A DNA stretch of 64,000 bases. Origin: Streptomyces caeruleatus. GTDB taxonomy: Bacteria; Actinomycetota; Actinomycetes; Streptomycetales; Streptomycetaceae. Positions 25,127-35,212 of the stretch are shown here, piece after piece. How positions within the stretch are numbered: the stretch's first letter is position 1; each line of letters starts with the position of its first letter. The notes below the pieces were generated by a model, which was not told the origin of the DNA, did no database searches, and saw only the letters and a program-made list of their open reading frames with translations. Location: NCBI RefSeq assembly GCF_001514235.1, contig NZ_KQ948924.1:565832-629831 (forward strand), given 5' to 3'. A program made the translations under genes and the position numbers.

Positions 25127-27304
25127 GTGTTCACGGGGATCGACGACGTCGACTGGGCGTCGATGGGGCATGCGTACACCGACTCGGCGACGGATGTGCC
25201 GGACCTGCTGCGGGACCTGGCCTCGGACGACCCTGACTGTCGGGAGACCGCGCTCGACGGTATGTACGGGGCGCTGCATCATCAGGGCGATGTGTACGAC
25301 AGCACGGTCGCCTGCATACCGTTCCTGTTCGAGCTCGTGACCGCCGAGGGCGTCGCCGACCGGGGCGCTGTCGTGCATCTTCTGTGCAGCATCGCGGGCG
25401 AGCGCGAACCCGATCCGGAGGAGATCGGGGGCCTCTTCGAGGACGAGGAGGAGGACGCCGCGTTCGTCCAGCCGTTCCTGGACGCGTGGGCGGCCGTCCG
25501 GGGGCGTGCGGACGTCTTCCTCGGGCTTCTGGCTGACCCGGACGCCGGGGTGCGTGCGGCGGCCGCGGCGGCACTGGCCCACGTGCATCCGGATCCGGCA
25601 CGTGCCCTGGGCGCGCTGCGGGACCGGTTGGCGGTGGAGCGGGATCCGGAGGCCGTGGGCGCGCTCGTCGACGCGATCGGCAGGGTGGGCGCCGGCCACC
25701 GGGACGCGCTCGGTGCCGAGGCGGGGGCGGTGCTCCAGGAGGTCGTGGCCGTCGCGTCCCACCCGGAGCAGCGGCTGGCAGGGCTGGTCCAGCTGGCGCG
25801 CTGCGAGGTCACCGCACTGCCCGAGGACCTGGCGGAGACCGTCCTGGACATCATGCGGCTCGCGCACGAGCAGGAAGAGGCAGAGCAGGAAGAGGCAGAG
25901 CAGGAAGAGGCAGAGCAGGAGGAGGCTGAGCGGGAGGAGGTTGAGCGGGAAGAGGCCGGGCAGACCGAGGCGGAACAGGAGCGGCCCCGTACGGACACGA
26001 TGGTGTCGTACCTGCGCGAGCTGGAGGCCACGCAGCGCCGTGGCGTCGACGCGTCGAGGGCCGGCGACCTGCTGGAGGAGCTGCACCGGGCGCTCGGCGA
26101 TCACACGGAGCCGAGATTCGACCTCCTCGTCGGGCAGTTGCAGACCCCGGACTGGGGCCAGCGGATGGCCGCCGTCGACATGGCGGGCACGCTGCTGACG
26201 GGGTGGCGGGCCCCCGACGACCTGCCGGTCGCGCTGCTCGCCCGCCAGTTGGTCGAGGACGAGCCCCGGCTGTCGGAGCGGGCCCTGACCGAGCTGGGCC
26301 ATGTGGCCCCGATCGCGCGGGTCGTCGGCGACGTCCTCGCGGTGTGCGTGCGGGAGTGGGACGACAGCTGGGAGCCGGCTGACTGGGAGGAGACTCTCTT
26401 CGGCAGGGCGCTGAAGGCGCTCGCGCTTCAGGGCGACGAGCGGGCCGTGCCCGCGCTGATCGAGGTGCTGGCGCGGGAGGGCACCGTCCCGGAGGGTCTG
26501 GGCACGTGGGTCGAGCGGATCGGGGCCGAGGGCGCGGCTGCTCTGGGGCCGGAGCTGCACCGCCGGCTCGCGGCACTGCCGTCCGGGCACGGCGGTCCCG
26601 CACGGGAGCGGCTGGTCGACGCGCTCGGTGCGCTCACCCGCCCCGAGTCCCTGCCGCTCCTGGTCGAGATGATCGAGCCCGGGATCGGACGCATGAGCCT
26701 GTGGTCACTGGCGCGTGCCCTCACCCGGTACGGGTCGGCGGGCGCCGAAGCGGGCCCGCGGTTGCGGGAGTTGGTCGACTCACCGTCGGTGCCGCTGGAG
26801 ATCCGGCTGGACGCGGCAGCCGCGCTGACCGCGGTCGACGGTGGCGGGGAACCCCTCCTGCCCCTGGTCCGGCGGGGGCTGGAGTCGGACAAGTGGTTGG
26901 AGCTGTCGCCCGCCCTGAGGGCCGCGACCGCGCTGGGCCCGGTCGCCGCGCCGCTGGCTCCGCGGCTGCGGAGGCTGCTCGCGACGCACGACACGCACAT
27001 GGACGTGCTCGTGGCGCTGTGGAAGGCCGCGCGGGACGTGGACGAGGTGCTGCCGATGCTGCTCGACAAGTGGGCGGCCTTTCCGGGCACCCGACCGGCC
27101 GTCACCGCCTGCCTGATGGAAATGGGGCTTGCCGCCGCTCCGGCGCTCCCCCTGATACGTGCGGAGCTGGCCTGCCCGCGCCGCCACAGCAACGACCGCC
27201 GTGACGACGGCAGTTCCGCCATGAGCATGCGCCATGACGTCGCCGCGGACGAGAGGCTGCTGAGGGACTGCCGTCGGCTGCTGGCTCTCGCCGGGCCGTC
27301 CTAG
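25127..27304 (+). CDS. HEAT/armadillo-repeat protein
   Basis: A 725-residue cytoplasmic protein made almost wholly of HEAT-like helical repeats (for example VRAAAAAALAHVHPDPARALGALRDRL, and DLPVALLARQLVEDEPRLSERALTELG). Residues about 245-285 form an acidic linker of tandem EQEEA units, probably a helix or coiled coil separating two repeat arrays. The start (FTGIDDVDWASMGHAY) is conserved among Streptomyces homologues that I recognise by pattern. The GTG at 25127 is chosen because GGGAGGA lies 6 bases upstream. The upstream PafBC-like promoter suggests DNA-damage response. Its TAG overlaps the stop of the convergent polymerase gene within CTAG. Confidence 0.8.
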   Translation: MFTGIDDVDWASMGHAYTDSATDVPDLLRDLASDDPDCRETALDGMYGALHHQGDVYDSTVACIPFLFELVTAEGVADRGAVVHLLCSIAGEREPDPEEIGGLFEDEEEDAAFVQPFLDAWAAVRGRADVFLGLLADPDAGVRAAAAAALAHVHPDPARALGALRDRLAVERDPEAVGALVDAIGRVGAGHRDALGAEAGAVLQEVVAVASHPEQRLAGLVQLARCEVTALPEDLAETVLDIMRLAHEQEEAEQEEAEQEEAEQEEAEREEVEREEAGQTEAEQERPRTDTMVSYLRELEATQRRGVDASRAGDLLEELHRALGDHTEPRFDLLVGQLQTPDWGQRMAAVDMAGTLLTGWRAPDDLPVALLARQLVEDEPRLSERALTELGHVAPIARVVGDVLAVCVREWDDSWEPADWEETLFGRALKALALQGDERAVPALIEVLAREGTVPEGLGTWVERIGAEGAAALGPELHRRLAALPSGHGGPARERLVDALGALTRPESLPLLVEMIEPGIGRMSLWSLARALTRYGSAGAEAGPRLRELVDSPSVPLEIRLDAAAALTAVDGGGEPLLPLVRRGLESDKWLELSPALRAATALGPVAAPLAPRLRRLLATHDTHMDVLVALWKAARDVDEVLPMLLDKWAAFPGTRPAVTACLMEMGLAAAPALPLIRAELACPRRHSNDRRDDGSSAMSMRHDVAADERLLRDCRRLLALAGPS
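25868..25972 (+). repeat. 15-bp tandem repeats encoding an EQEEA linker
   Basis: Three near-identical units of GAGCAGGAAGAGGCA start at 25868, 25883 and 25898, then four diverged units to 25972. They are in frame and encode EQEEA repeats in the HEAT-repeat protein. Confidence 0.9.
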
Positions 27305-28326
27305 CCGGTCCCGCCCGGTTCCTTCTTCGCCCGGCTCGGCTGTACCCGCTTGGGTTCCCCCGGCATCTTCGGATACTCCGGCGGGTACGGCAGATCTCCG
27401 AGCCCGTGGTCGCGTTCGTCCTTGTTGGCCAGCTCCAGCAGCGCGTCCAGCGCGAAGCGGTGGTCGTCCATGTCGGCGTGCACGTCGCCGAGTTCGGCGA
27501 AACGCGCGGGCATGGTCGCGATGTCGAAGTCCTGGGGGTGGGCGGTCCCGACCTCCTCCCAGCGCAGGGGCGCCGAGACGGGGGCGTGCGGGCGGGGCCG
27601 TACGGAGTAGGCGGAGGCGATGGTGCGGTCGCGGGCCGTCTGGTTGTAGTCGATGAAGATGCGCTCGCCCCGCTCCTCCTTCCACCACTTGATCGTCACG
27701 TGTTCCGGCATCCGGCGTTCCATCTCCCGGCCGACCGCGATGGCGGCGCGGCGGACCTGGGTGAAGGTCCAGCGTGGCTCGATGGGCACGAAGACATGCA
27801 GGCCGCGCCCGCCGGAGGTCTTGGGCCAGCCGCGCAGACCGCCGAACTCGTCCAGGACAGCGCGCAGTTCATGGGCGGCGCGGACGGCGTCGTCGAAGTC
27901 GGTGCCAGGCTGGGGGTCGAGGTCGATGCGGAGTTCGTCGGGGCGGTCGACGTCGTCGCGGCGCACCGGCCACGGGTGGAAGGTGAGCGTGCCGTACTGG
28001 GCGGCCCACAGGACGGCGGCCTCCTCGGTGGGGCACATCTCGTCGGCGCTGCGGCCGCTGGGGAAGGTGATGTGGGCGGTGGGGATCCAGTCGGGCATGC
28101 TCTTGGGCGCCCGCTTCTGGTAGAACCACTCGCCGGTCACGCCGTCCGGGTAGCGCTCCAGGGTGGTGGGTCGGTCGCGCAGGGCGCGCAGGATGCCGGG
28201 GCCGACGGCGATGTAGTAGCGGGCGAGGTCCAGCTTGGTGTATCCGGGCTCGGGGAAGAAGACCTTGCCCGGGTTGGACAGGCGCACGGTCCGGCCGCCC
28301 GCCTGGAGTTCCACCGCTTCGCCCAT
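27301..28326 (-). CDS. LigD-type NHEJ polymerase/primase
   Basis: A 341-residue archaeo-eukaryotic-primase-type polymerase, the PolDom of bacterial non-homologous end joining, here a free-standing protein. Motifs include the KVFFPEPGYTKLDLARYY start, DELRIDLDPQPG with two catalytic Asp, SGGRGLHVFVPI, and ERIFIDYNQTARDRTIASAYSVRP with the third Asp. It would fill gaps with ribonucleotides and remodel ends before ligation, working with Ku (not in this window) and a ligase. It diverges from the LigC-like ligase across 74 bp. S. coelicolor has the same split pair by my recollection. Confidence 0.93.
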   Translation of the reverse strand: MGEAVELQAGGRTVRLSNPGKVFFPEPGYTKLDLARYYIAVGPGILRALRDRPTTLERYPDGVTGEWFYQKRAPKSMPDWIPTAHITFPSGRSADEMCPTEEAAVLWAAQYGTLTFHPWPVRRDDVDRPDELRIDLDPQPGTDFDDAVRAAHELRAVLDEFGGLRGWPKTSGGRGLHVFVPIEPRWTFTQVRRAAIAVGREMERRMPEHVTIKWWKEERGERIFIDYNQTARDRTIASAYSVRPRPHAPVSAPLRWEEVGTAHPQDFDIATMPARFAELGDVHADMDDHRFALDALLELANKDERDHGLGDLPYPPEYPKMPGEPKRVQPSRAKKEPGGTG

Positions 28327-28400
28327 GCGAGCCACGGTAGGCGTACGCCGCACACCTCGCACACCGGGCGTCAGCGACCGGATGCGCGCAGAATCGGACC

Positions 28401-29471
28401 ATGGACCTGCCGGTGATGCCGCCCGTGAAGCCGATGCTCGCCAAGTCGGTGGCGAAGATCCCGCCGGGCATGCAGTACGAGGCGAAGTGGGACGGGTTCC
28501 GGGCGATCGTGTTCCGCGACCGGGACGAGGTTGAGCTCGGCAGCCGGACCGGCAAGCCGCTGACCAGGTATTTTCCGGAGCTGGTGGCGGGATTGAAGGA
28601 GCGGTTGCCACAGCGGTGCGTGCTGGACGGGGAGATCGTCATCGCACGCGAGGGGCGGCTTGACTTCGACGCGCTCACCGAGCGCATCCACCCGGCCGAC
28701 TCCCGGGTGCGGATGCTGGCCGAGCGGACCCCGGCGTCGTTCGTGGCCTTCGACCTGCTGGCGCTGGCGGACGAGTCGCTGCTGGAGGTCCCGCTGGCGG
28801 ATCGGCGGGCGCGGCTCACGACGGCGTTGTCCGGGGTGACGGCACCGGTGCATGTGGCGCCGGCGACGACCGATGTGGACACGGCCCAGGGGTGGTTCGA
28901 GCAGTACGAGGGGGCGGGCCTGGACGGTGTGATCGCCAAGCCGCTCACGCTGCGCTACCTCCAGGACGCCCGGGCCATGTTCAAGATCAAGCACGAGCGG
29001 ACGGCGGACGTCGTCGTCGCCGGGTACCGGCTCCACAAGAGCGGCCCAATCGTGGGCTCGCTGCTGCTCGGTCTCCACGACGACCAGGGGGCGCTCCAGC
29101 ATGTGGGGGTGTCGGCCGCGTTCTCGATGAAGCGGCGGGCCGAGCTGATCGAGGAGCTGGAACCGCTGCGTATGGAGGAGGTCGCGGGGCATCCGTGGGC
29201 GGCCTGGGCCGAGGAGGCGGCGCACGAGTCGGCGCGGCTGCCGGGGGCGCCGAGCAGGTGGTCGGGCAAGAAGGACCTGTCCTGGGTGCCGCTCAGACCG
29301 GAGCGGGTGGCCGAGGTGGCGTACGACCACATGGAGAACGGCGTGCGCTTCCGGCACACGGCCCGCTTCCGCCGCTGGCGCCCGGACCGGACCCCCGAGA
29401 GCTGCACGTACGCCCAGTTGGAGGAGCCGGTCCGCTACGACCTGGCGGAGATCTTCGCGCGGCAGGCCTGA
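28401..29471 (+). CDS. ATP-dependent DNA ligase, LigC/LigD-ligase type
   Basis: A 356-residue ATP-dependent ligase. The adenylated Lys is in EAKWDGFRAIVF (motif I); motif III is VAFDLLAL, motif IV LDGVIAKPL and motif V MFKIKHERTADVVVAGY. A C-terminal OB domain follows. It seals nicks and ends, most likely in NHEJ or repair. Found divergent to the polymerase gene, so the two are probably co-regulated. No nuclease domain is attached, unlike the three-domain LigD of mycobacteria. Confidence 0.93.
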   Translation: MDLPVMPPVKPMLAKSVAKIPPGMQYEAKWDGFRAIVFRDRDEVELGSRTGKPLTRYFPELVAGLKERLPQRCVLDGEIVIAREGRLDFDALTERIHPADSRVRMLAERTPASFVAFDLLALADESLLEVPLADRRARLTTALSGVTAPVHVAPATTDVDTAQGWFEQYEGAGLDGVIAKPLTLRYLQDARAMFKIKHERTADVVVAGYRLHKSGPIVGSLLLGLHDDQGALQHVGVSAAFSMKRRAELIEELEPLRMEEVAGHPWAAWAEEAAHESARLPGAPSRWSGKKDLSWVPLRPERVAEVAYDHMENGVRFRHTARFRRWRPDRTPESCTYAQLEEPVRYDLAEIFARQA

Positions 29472-29474
29472 GCG

Positions 29475-30665
29475 TCAGGGCTTCATCAGCACCTTGACCG
29501 CGCCGTCCTGCTTGCGCTGGAACATCTCGTACGCGTGCGGGGCGTCGCTCAGCGGCACGCGGTGGGTGGCGAAGTCGTCGACGCCGAGGGGGTCCTCGTC
29601 GGTCAGGAACGGCAGGATGTCGTCGGTCCAGCGGCGTACGTTGGCCTGGCCCATCCGCAGCTGGATCTGCTTGTCGAACAGGGTGAGCAGCGGGATCGGG
29701 TCGGCCATGCCGCCGTACACGCCGGACAGGGAGATCGTGCCGCCGCGCCGCACCAGGTCGATGGCGGTGTACAGGGCGGCGAGCCGGTCGATGCTGAAGC
29801 GTTCGGCGAACGGGCCGCTGATCTTGCGGGGCAGCATCGCCGAGGCCGACTGGGCGAGCTTGGCGGCGGCGCTGCCGTGGGCCTCGGTGCCGACGGCGTC
29901 GATGACGGCGTCGGGGCCGCGGCCGTCCGTCACGTCGCGGATGGCGGCGACGAGTTCCTTCTCGTCGTCGAAGCTCCTCAGGTCGTACGTCTCGACGCCC
30001 CGCCCCCGCGCCCGCCGCAGCCGCTCGGGCACCAGGTCCACGCCGAACACCCGCCCGGCGCCCTGCACCTGGGCGACCCGGCAGGCCATGTCGCCGATGG
30101 GGCCGAGGCCGAGCACGGCGACGCTGCCGCCTTCCGGGACCTCGGCGTAGCGGACCGCCTGCCACGCGGTGGGCAGCACGTCGGAGAGGTAGACGAACCG
30201 GTCGTCGGACGGCCCCTCCGGGATCTTGATCGGGCCGAACTGCGCCTGCGGGACCCGCAGGTACTCGGCCTGGGCGCCCGGCACCGCGCCGTACAGCCGG
30301 GTGTAGCCGAACAGGGCCGCGCCCATGCCCTCGCCGGTGACCTGGGTGGTCTCGCACTGGGTCGGCAGCCCGGTCAGGCACATCCAGCAGTCGCCGCAGG
30401 CGATCTGGAACGGCACCACGACCCGGTCGCCCGCCTGGAGGTCCGGCACCCCCGCGCCGACCTCCTCGACGATGCCCATCGGCTCGTGACCGAGGATGTC
30501 CCCCGGTGTCATGAACGGTGTCAGCACCTCGTACAAGTGCAGGTCGGAGCCGCACAGTCCGGTGGACGTGATGCGGATGACCGCGTCCGTCGGCTCCTGG
30601 ATCGTCGGATCGGGCACGTTCTCCACGCGGACGTCGCGCTTGCCCTGCCAGGTCACTGCCCTCAT
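29475..30665 (-). CDS. Zinc-dependent alcohol dehydrogenase family protein
   Basis: A 396-residue medium-chain dehydrogenase of the glutathione-independent formaldehyde dehydrogenase-like group. Catalytic zinc ligands are in GLCGSDLHLYE and GHEPMGIVEEVG; the structural zinc lobe is shortened and has three cysteines (CGDCWMC), so the structural zinc may be altered. The nucleotide-binding motif is VAVLGLGPIGDMA. It would oxidise an alcohol or aldehyde with NAD(P). GGAGGGAG lies upstream of the ATG at 30665. It converges with the ligase gene, ending 4 bp away. Confidence 0.88.
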   Translation of the reverse strand: MRAVTWQGKRDVRVENVPDPTIQEPTDAVIRITSTGLCGSDLHLYEVLTPFMTPGDILGHEPMGIVEEVGAGVPDLQAGDRVVVPFQIACGDCWMCLTGLPTQCETTQVTGEGMGAALFGYTRLYGAVPGAQAEYLRVPQAQFGPIKIPEGPSDDRFVYLSDVLPTAWQAVRYAEVPEGGSVAVLGLGPIGDMACRVAQVQGAGRVFGVDLVPERLRRARGRGVETYDLRSFDDEKELVAAIRDVTDGRGPDAVIDAVGTEAHGSAAAKLAQSASAMLPRKISGPFAERFSIDRLAALYTAIDLVRRGGTISLSGVYGGMADPIPLLTLFDKQIQLRMGQANVRRWTDDILPFLTDEDPLGVDDFATHRVPLSDAPHAYEMFQRKQDGAVKVLMKP

Positions 30666-30864
30666 CGCCCCGCGCTCCCTCCGTGGCGTGTGCGTCCGCT
30701 GATGCGGTGGGCGCCGGGTACCCCTGCGCGGTGCCGCCGAACCGCGCGAACGGTGGTGTGGGCCGATCGGCGGATTTGCGGGGCTGGAAGCAATCGATCG
30801 GGTATGGGCATCTATGAACAGATAAGCGCACAATTGGTGACACGAACTGGGTGGGTGGCTGCGG

Positions 30865-31869
30865 GTGGCGACGGTGGGCAGGGAACGAGGGGCGCGCACG
30901 AGACGCGCCACGACCATGGCGGGGCTGCTGGCGGCCGCGCTGACGGCCTCCCTGGCGGCGGGCTGTACGACGTCCGGCGGCCAGCGCGACGACGGGCGCG
31001 GCACCACACAGGTGCCGTCGCACGAGAACGACGGGAACGAGAGCCTGGCGAACAGCGCCTCGGTGCTCGCCGTGAAGATCGACAACGCGCGCGCCGCCCG
31101 GCCCCACACGGGTCTGAACGCCGCGGACGTCGTGTACGTCGAGGAGGTCGAGGGCGGACTGAGCCGGCTGATGGCGGTGTACGCGACGAAGCTGCCGAAG
31201 GCCGTCGGGCCGGTGCGCAGCGCACGCGAGAGCGACCTGGAGCTGCTGCGCCAGTTCAACCGGCCGACGCTCGCCTTCTCGGGAGCGCAGAGCAAGCTCC
31301 TGCCCCTGATCGACAAGGCCCCGTTGCAGGCGGTGCCGCCCGAGAAGGCGGCCGACGCCTACTTCCGCAGCCGGCACAGGACCTCGCCGCACAACCTCTA
31401 TCTGCGGCCCCAGCGGCTGATGGGCAAGGCCCCCGGCGCGGACGCCCTGACGACCGGCTTCCGCTACGGCGCCGCCCCGGCCGGTGGCAAGGCCACGACC
31501 TCACAGACGGTGCGCTACGACCTGGCCCAGTACACGTTCACCTATTCCAGGAGCCAGGACCGCTGGCTGGTCACCATGGACGGCGAGGCCGCCACGACGA
31601 CGGACGGCAAGCGGGTCGGGGCCGGGACGGTCGTCGTGCAGTACGTGCAGGTGCGCAAGTCCACGTTCCACGACTCCCTCGGCAAGAACACGCCGTACAC
31701 CGAGACGGTGGGTTCCGGGAAGGCGCGGGTCCTGCGTGACGGGCGTGCCTACGACGTCTACTGGACGCGCCCGAAGGCCACGGGCGGCACCAGGTTCACG
31801 ACCGAGGACGGGAAGCGGATGAACTTCCAGCGCGGCCCGGTGTGGGTGGTGTACGCGAAGGCGTCCTGA
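30865..31869 (+). CDS. DUF3048 lipoprotein (YerB-like)
   Basis: A 334-residue lipoprotein. The signal has a basic start and a lipobox LAAGC (Cys at about residue 34). The mature protein holds the DUF3048 domains, seen in VLAVKIDNARAARPHTGL, VYVEEVEGGLSRLMAVY, and VGPVRSARESDLELL, with the C-terminal part ending FQRGPVWVVYA. YerB-type proteins are extracytoplasmic and of unknown function. It starts at GTG 30865. The region upstream (30780-30850) is unusually AT-rich for this chromosome, probably containing its promoter. Confidence 0.85.
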   Translation: MATVGRERGARTRRATTMAGLLAAALTASLAAGCTTSGGQRDDGRGTTQVPSHENDGNESLANSASVLAVKIDNARAARPHTGLNAADVVYVEEVEGGLSRLMAVYATKLPKAVGPVRSARESDLELLRQFNRPTLAFSGAQSKLLPLIDKAPLQAVPPEKAADAYFRSRHRTSPHNLYLRPQRLMGKAPGADALTTGFRYGAAPAGGKATTSQTVRYDLAQYTFTYSRSQDRWLVTMDGEAATTTDGKRVGAGTVVVQYVQVRKSTFHDSLGKNTPYTETVGSGKARVLRDGRAYDVYWTRPKATGGTRFTTEDGKRMNFQRGPVWVVYAKAS

Positions 31870-31893
31870 GGATCCGGGGAGTTCGGACCGGGC

Positions 31894-32358
31894 TCAGGAT
31901 GGGGCGACGAGGGGTTCCGATGGGTTGCGGAGCCCCTCGGCCGCGTCCGCGACACGCCGGATCAGCTCGAAGAACAGCGCCTGCTCGTCGGTGGCGAGCG
32001 GGGCCAGGAAGACCTGGTTCATCCGGGCCGTGCGCACGGTCAGCTTCTTGTGCGTGCGCAGCCCGTCATCGGTGAGGCGCAGCAGGAAGCGGCGGCCGTC
32101 CTGGGGGTCGCGGACCTTGTCGAGCAGCCCTCGGCGGCCGAGCCGGCTGATCACCTCGGCGATCGTGGAGCGGTCGAGCCCGACGCGCTCCCCCACCGTC
32201 CGCTGGTCCAGGCCCGGCTCGGCGACGAGCGCGTTGAGAACGGCGAACTGGGGCGAGGTGATCTCCTCGGAGACCATCGTGTTCCACAGCAGGTAGTGCG
32301 CCTGCTGGAGCCGCCGGGCCAGATGCCCGGGGTGGGTGGTGAGATCCACGGCGGCCAT
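31894..32358 (-). CDS. pcaV: MarR-family repressor of the pca operon, PcaV
   Basis: A 154-residue MarR-type winged-helix regulator, divergent from pcaI. The wing-helix region is VGERVGLDRSTIAEVISRLGRRGLLDKVRDPQDGRRFLLRLT. Its Arg15 and His21 (HLARRLQQAH) match positions reported to bind protocatechuate in S. coelicolor PcaV. By that precedent it represses pcaIJFHGBL until protocatechuate binds. The ATG at 32358 (MAAVDLTTHPGH) has GGGGAG a few bases upstream. The identification rests on the location and these residues. Confidence 0.9.
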   Translation of the reverse strand: MAAVDLTTHPGHLARRLQQAHYLLWNTMVSEEITSPQFAVLNALVAEPGLDQRTVGERVGLDRSTIAEVISRLGRRGLLDKVRDPQDGRRFLLRLTDDGLRTHKKLTVRTARMNQVFLAPLATDEQALFFELIRRVADAAEGLRNPSEPLVAPS

Positions 32359-32365
32359 CCGCACT

Positions 32366-32405
32366 CCCCTATTCACAATCGTCGGTGCACTGAACAATAC
32401 CCGAC
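32366..32405. promoter_or_regulatory. Candidate PcaV operator region
   Basis: The pcaV-pcaI intergenic region contains ATTCACAATCG, a central GTGCAC and CTGAACAAT at 32371-32399, an imperfect symmetric arrangement suitable for a MarR dimer, next to the pcaV start. A possible pca promoter element TTGACG is at 32462-32467. Confidence 0.4.
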
Positions 32406-32568
32406 CTTGCCGGGACTGTCCTCGGGCCGAAGGGTCCATGGATTTCGCGTTTACCGAGGCCTTGACGGTTTCCCTCTCCGGTGGCAGCGTGAGGAGCAAC
32501 CTCGCAGAAATACTCAGTGCCCTGACTAATTCGGGGGCTGGGAGCTCGGAAGAGATGGGGCTTCTCGG

Positions 32569-33351
32569 ATGGACAAGGTGGTCGCCACAGCCGCGGAGGC
32601 GGTGGCCGACGTGGGTGACGGCGCGTCGCTCGCGGTGGGTGGTTTCGGGCTGAGCGGTGTGCCGAACGTACTGATCCAGGCCCTGTTCGAGCAGGGCACC
32701 GACGGGCTGTCGGTGGTCTCGAACAACTGCGGGGCGATGGAGTCGGGTCTCGCGGTGCTGCTGTCAGCGGGCCGGATCGCGCGGGTGACCGGCTCGTACA
32801 TCGGCGCGAACAAGGAGTTCGCCCGCCAGTACCTGGGCGGGGAACTGGAGGTGGAGATGATCCCGCAGGGCACGCTGGCCGAGCGGCTGCGGGCCGGCGG
32901 CGCCGGAATCCCCGCGTTCTACACCCCGGCCGGGGTGGGGACGCAGGTCGCCGACGGCGGGCTGCCGTGGCGCTACGACGGGTCCGGCGGGGTCGCGCTG
33001 GCCTCGCCGCCGAAGGAGGTGCGGGAGTTCGACGGCACCGAGTACGTCCTGGAGCGCGGGATCCGCACCGACTTCGCGCTGGTCCGGGCCGCGAAGGGCG
33101 ACCGGCACGGGAACCTGGTGTTCAACAAGTCCTCCCGGAACTTCAACCCGCTGGCCGCGATGGCCGGACGGGTGACGATCGCCGAGGTCGAGGAACTCGT
33201 CGAGCCCGGCGAGATCGGCCCGGACGCGGTGCATCTGCCGGGGATCTTCGTACAGCGGGTCGTCGCGCTCACCCCGGAGCAGGCCGCCGCCAAGCAGATC
33301 GAGCGGCGCACGATTTCCGCGCCCGGGGCACGAGGGACGGTGAGCAACTGA
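32569..33351 (+). CDS. pcaI: 3-oxoadipate CoA-transferase subunit A
   Basis: A 260-residue alpha subunit of the class I CoA-transferase that moves CoA from succinyl-CoA to 3-oxoadipate, the penultimate step of the beta-ketoadipate pathway. It has the [11 protein letters not shown]oA-binding motif near the N-terminus and [22 protein letters not shown], typical of the alpha subunit. It is first in pcaIJFHGBL. Its TGA overlaps the pcaJ ATG (TGATG). Confidence 0.95.
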   Translation: MDKVVATAAEAVADVGDGASLAVGGFGLSGVPNVLIQALFEQGTDGLSVVSNNCGAMESGLAVLLSAGRIARVTGSYIGANKEFARQYLGGELEVEMIPQGTLAERLRAGGAGIPAFYTPAGVGTQVADGGLPWRYDGSGGVALASPPKEVREFDGTEYVLERGIRTDFALVRAAKGDRHGNLVFNKSSRNFNPLAAMAGRVTIAEVEELVEPGEIGPDAVHLPGIFVQRVVALTPEQAAAKQIERRTISAPGARGTVSN

Positions 33352-33995
33352 TGGCCTGGACACGCGAGGAGATGGCCGCGCGGGCCGCGCGCGAACTTCA
33401 GGACGGGCAGTACGTCAATCTCGGCATCGGGCTGCCGACGCTGATCCCGAACTACCTGCCCGAGGGCGTGGAGGTGATCCTGGAGTCCGAGAACGGCATC
33501 CTGGGCACCGGCCCGTACCCGACCGAGGACCAGGTCGACCCGGATCTGATCAACGCCGGCAAGGAGACCGTGACGGTCCTGCCGGGCGCCTCCTTCTTCG
33601 ACTCGGCGCTGTCGTTCTCGATGATCCGCGGCGGGCACATCGATGTCGCCGTGCTGGGCGCCATGCAGGTCTCCGCCGGCGGCGACCTGGCGAACTGGGC
33701 CATCCCCGGCAAGATGATCACCGGGATCGGCGGCGCGATGGACCTCGTGCACGGGGCCCGTACGGTCATCGTCGTGATGACGCACACCGCCAAGGACGGC
33801 AGCCCGAAGATCCTCACCGAGTGCGCGCTGCCGCTCACGGGCAAGGCGTGTGTGAACCGGGTCATCACCGACCTCGGCGTGATCGACGTGACCGACGACG
33901 GCCTGGTGCTCGTCGAGACCGCACCCGGCGTGGGCGTTGACGAGATCATCGCCAAGACCGACGCAAAACTCACCGTCGCGGAGAATCTGCTGTGA
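33351..33995 (+). CDS. pcaJ: 3-oxoadipate CoA-transferase subunit B
   Basis: A 214-residue beta subunit. It carries the catalytic glutamate in [10 protein letters not shown] (about residue 44) which forms the enzyme-CoA thioester, and the [16 protein letters not shown] start. It pairs with PcaI. The ATG overlaps the pcaI stop, and its own TGA overlaps the GTG start of pcaF, so the three are tightly coupled. Confidence 0.95.
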   Translation: MAWTREEMAARAARELQDGQYVNLGIGLPTLIPNYLPEGVEVILESENGILGTGPYPTEDQVDPDLINAGKETVTVLPGASFFDSALSFSMIRGGHIDVAVLGAMQVSAGGDLANWAIPGKMITGIGGAMDLVHGARTVIVVMTHTAKDGSPKILTECALPLTGKACVNRVITDLGVIDVTDDGLVLVETAPGVGVDEIIAKTDAKLTVAENLL

Positions 33996-35194
33996 ACACC
34001 GTTTACATCGTCGACGCGGTCCGCACCCCGATCGGCCGCTACAACGGCACCCTCGCCTCCGTCCGGCCGGACGACCTGGCCGCCCACGCCCTCCGTGAAC
34101 TCCTCGCCCGCACCCCCGACCTGGACCCGTCCCGCATCGAGGACGTCTACTTCGGCAACGCCAACGGCGCCGGCGAGGAGAACCGCAACGTCGGCCGCAT
34201 GGCCGCCCTGCTCGCGGGCCTGCCCACCTCCGTGCCCGGCGTCACCGTCAACCGCCTCTGCGCCTCCGGCCTGGAGGCGGTCATCCAGGCGGCCCGCGCC
34301 ATCGCCGCCGGGGACGCCCACATCGCCGTGGCCGGCGGCGTGGAGTCGATGACCCGGGCCCCGTACGTGCTGCCCAAGTCCGACAAGCCCTTCCCCGCCG
34401 CGCACACGGAGCTGTACTCCACCACCCTGGGCTGGCGCATGGTCAACCCGAGGATGGAGCCGCAGTGGACCATCCCCCTCGGTGAGTCGGCCGAACTGAT
34501 CGCCGAGAAGCACAAGATCGGCCGGGAGCAGCAGGACGAGTTCGCGCTGGCCTCCCACCAGAAGGCCGCCGCGGCCCAGCGGCAGGGCCTCTTCGACGCC
34601 GAGCTCGCCCCCGTCCCCGTCCCGCAGCGCAAGGGCGACCCGGTGGCCTTCGCCGCCGACGAGTCCGTACGGGCCGACGCCTCCCTCGCCGCGATGGCGA
34701 AGCTCAAGCCGTCCTTCCGCAAGGAGAACGGCACGGTCACCGCGGGCAACGCCTCACCGCTCAACGACGGCGCCGCCGCCCTGCTCCTCGTCGACGAGGA
34801 GGGCCTGAAGGCCACCGGCCGCGAGCCGCTCGCCCGAATCTCCGCGACCGGCGTGCACGCCCTCGACCCCGACTACTTCGGGCTCGCCCCCGTCGAGGCC
34901 GTGAACCGCGCCCTCGCCAAGGCCGGCAAGACCTTCGGCGACCTGTCGGTCCTCGAACTGAACGAGGCCTTCGCCGCCCAGGTGCTGGGCTGTGTCGCCG
35001 AATGGCCCGAGTTCGACCCGGCGATCCTCAACCCGCAGGGCGGCGCCATCGCCCTCGGCCACCCCCTCGGCGCCTCCGGCGCCCGTCTCGCCGGCACCGT
35101 CGCCCACCAACTCGCCCGCAACGGCGGCGGAGTCGGCGTCGCCACCCTCTGCATCGGCGTCGGCCAGGGCCTCGCCCTCGTCCTCGAACGTTAA
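33992..35194 (+). CDS. pcaF: Beta-ketoadipyl-CoA thiolase
   Basis: A 400-residue thiolase cleaving 3-oxoadipyl-CoA to succinyl-CoA and acetyl-CoA, the last pathway step. The nucleophilic Cys is in [11 protein letters not shown] (about residue 90), followed by [26 protein letters not shown] and the LCIGVGQG motif with the second Cys. The start is GTG at 33992 in a GTGA overlap with pcaJ. The operon context distinguishes it from the fatty-acid thiolase at 2261. Confidence 0.95.
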   Translation: MNTVYIVDAVRTPIGRYNGTLASVRPDDLAAHALRELLARTPDLDPSRIEDVYFGNANGAGEENRNVGRMAALLAGLPTSVPGVTVNRLCASGLEAVIQAARAIAAGDAHIAVAGGVESMTRAPYVLPKSDKPFPAAHTELYSTTLGWRMVNPRMEPQWTIPLGESAELIAEKHKIGREQQDEFALASHQKAAAAQRQGLFDAELAPVPVPQRKGDPVAFAADESVRADASLAAMAKLKPSFRKENGTVTAGNASPLNDGAAALLLVDEEGLKATGREPLARISATGVHALDPDYFGLAPVEAVNRALAKAGKTFGDLSVLELNEAFAAQVLGCVAEWPEFDPAILNPQGGAIALGHPLGASGARLAGTVAHQLARNGGGVGVATLCIGVGQGLALVLER

Positions 35195-35212
35195 CGGAAC
35201 GCAGGATCCCCC

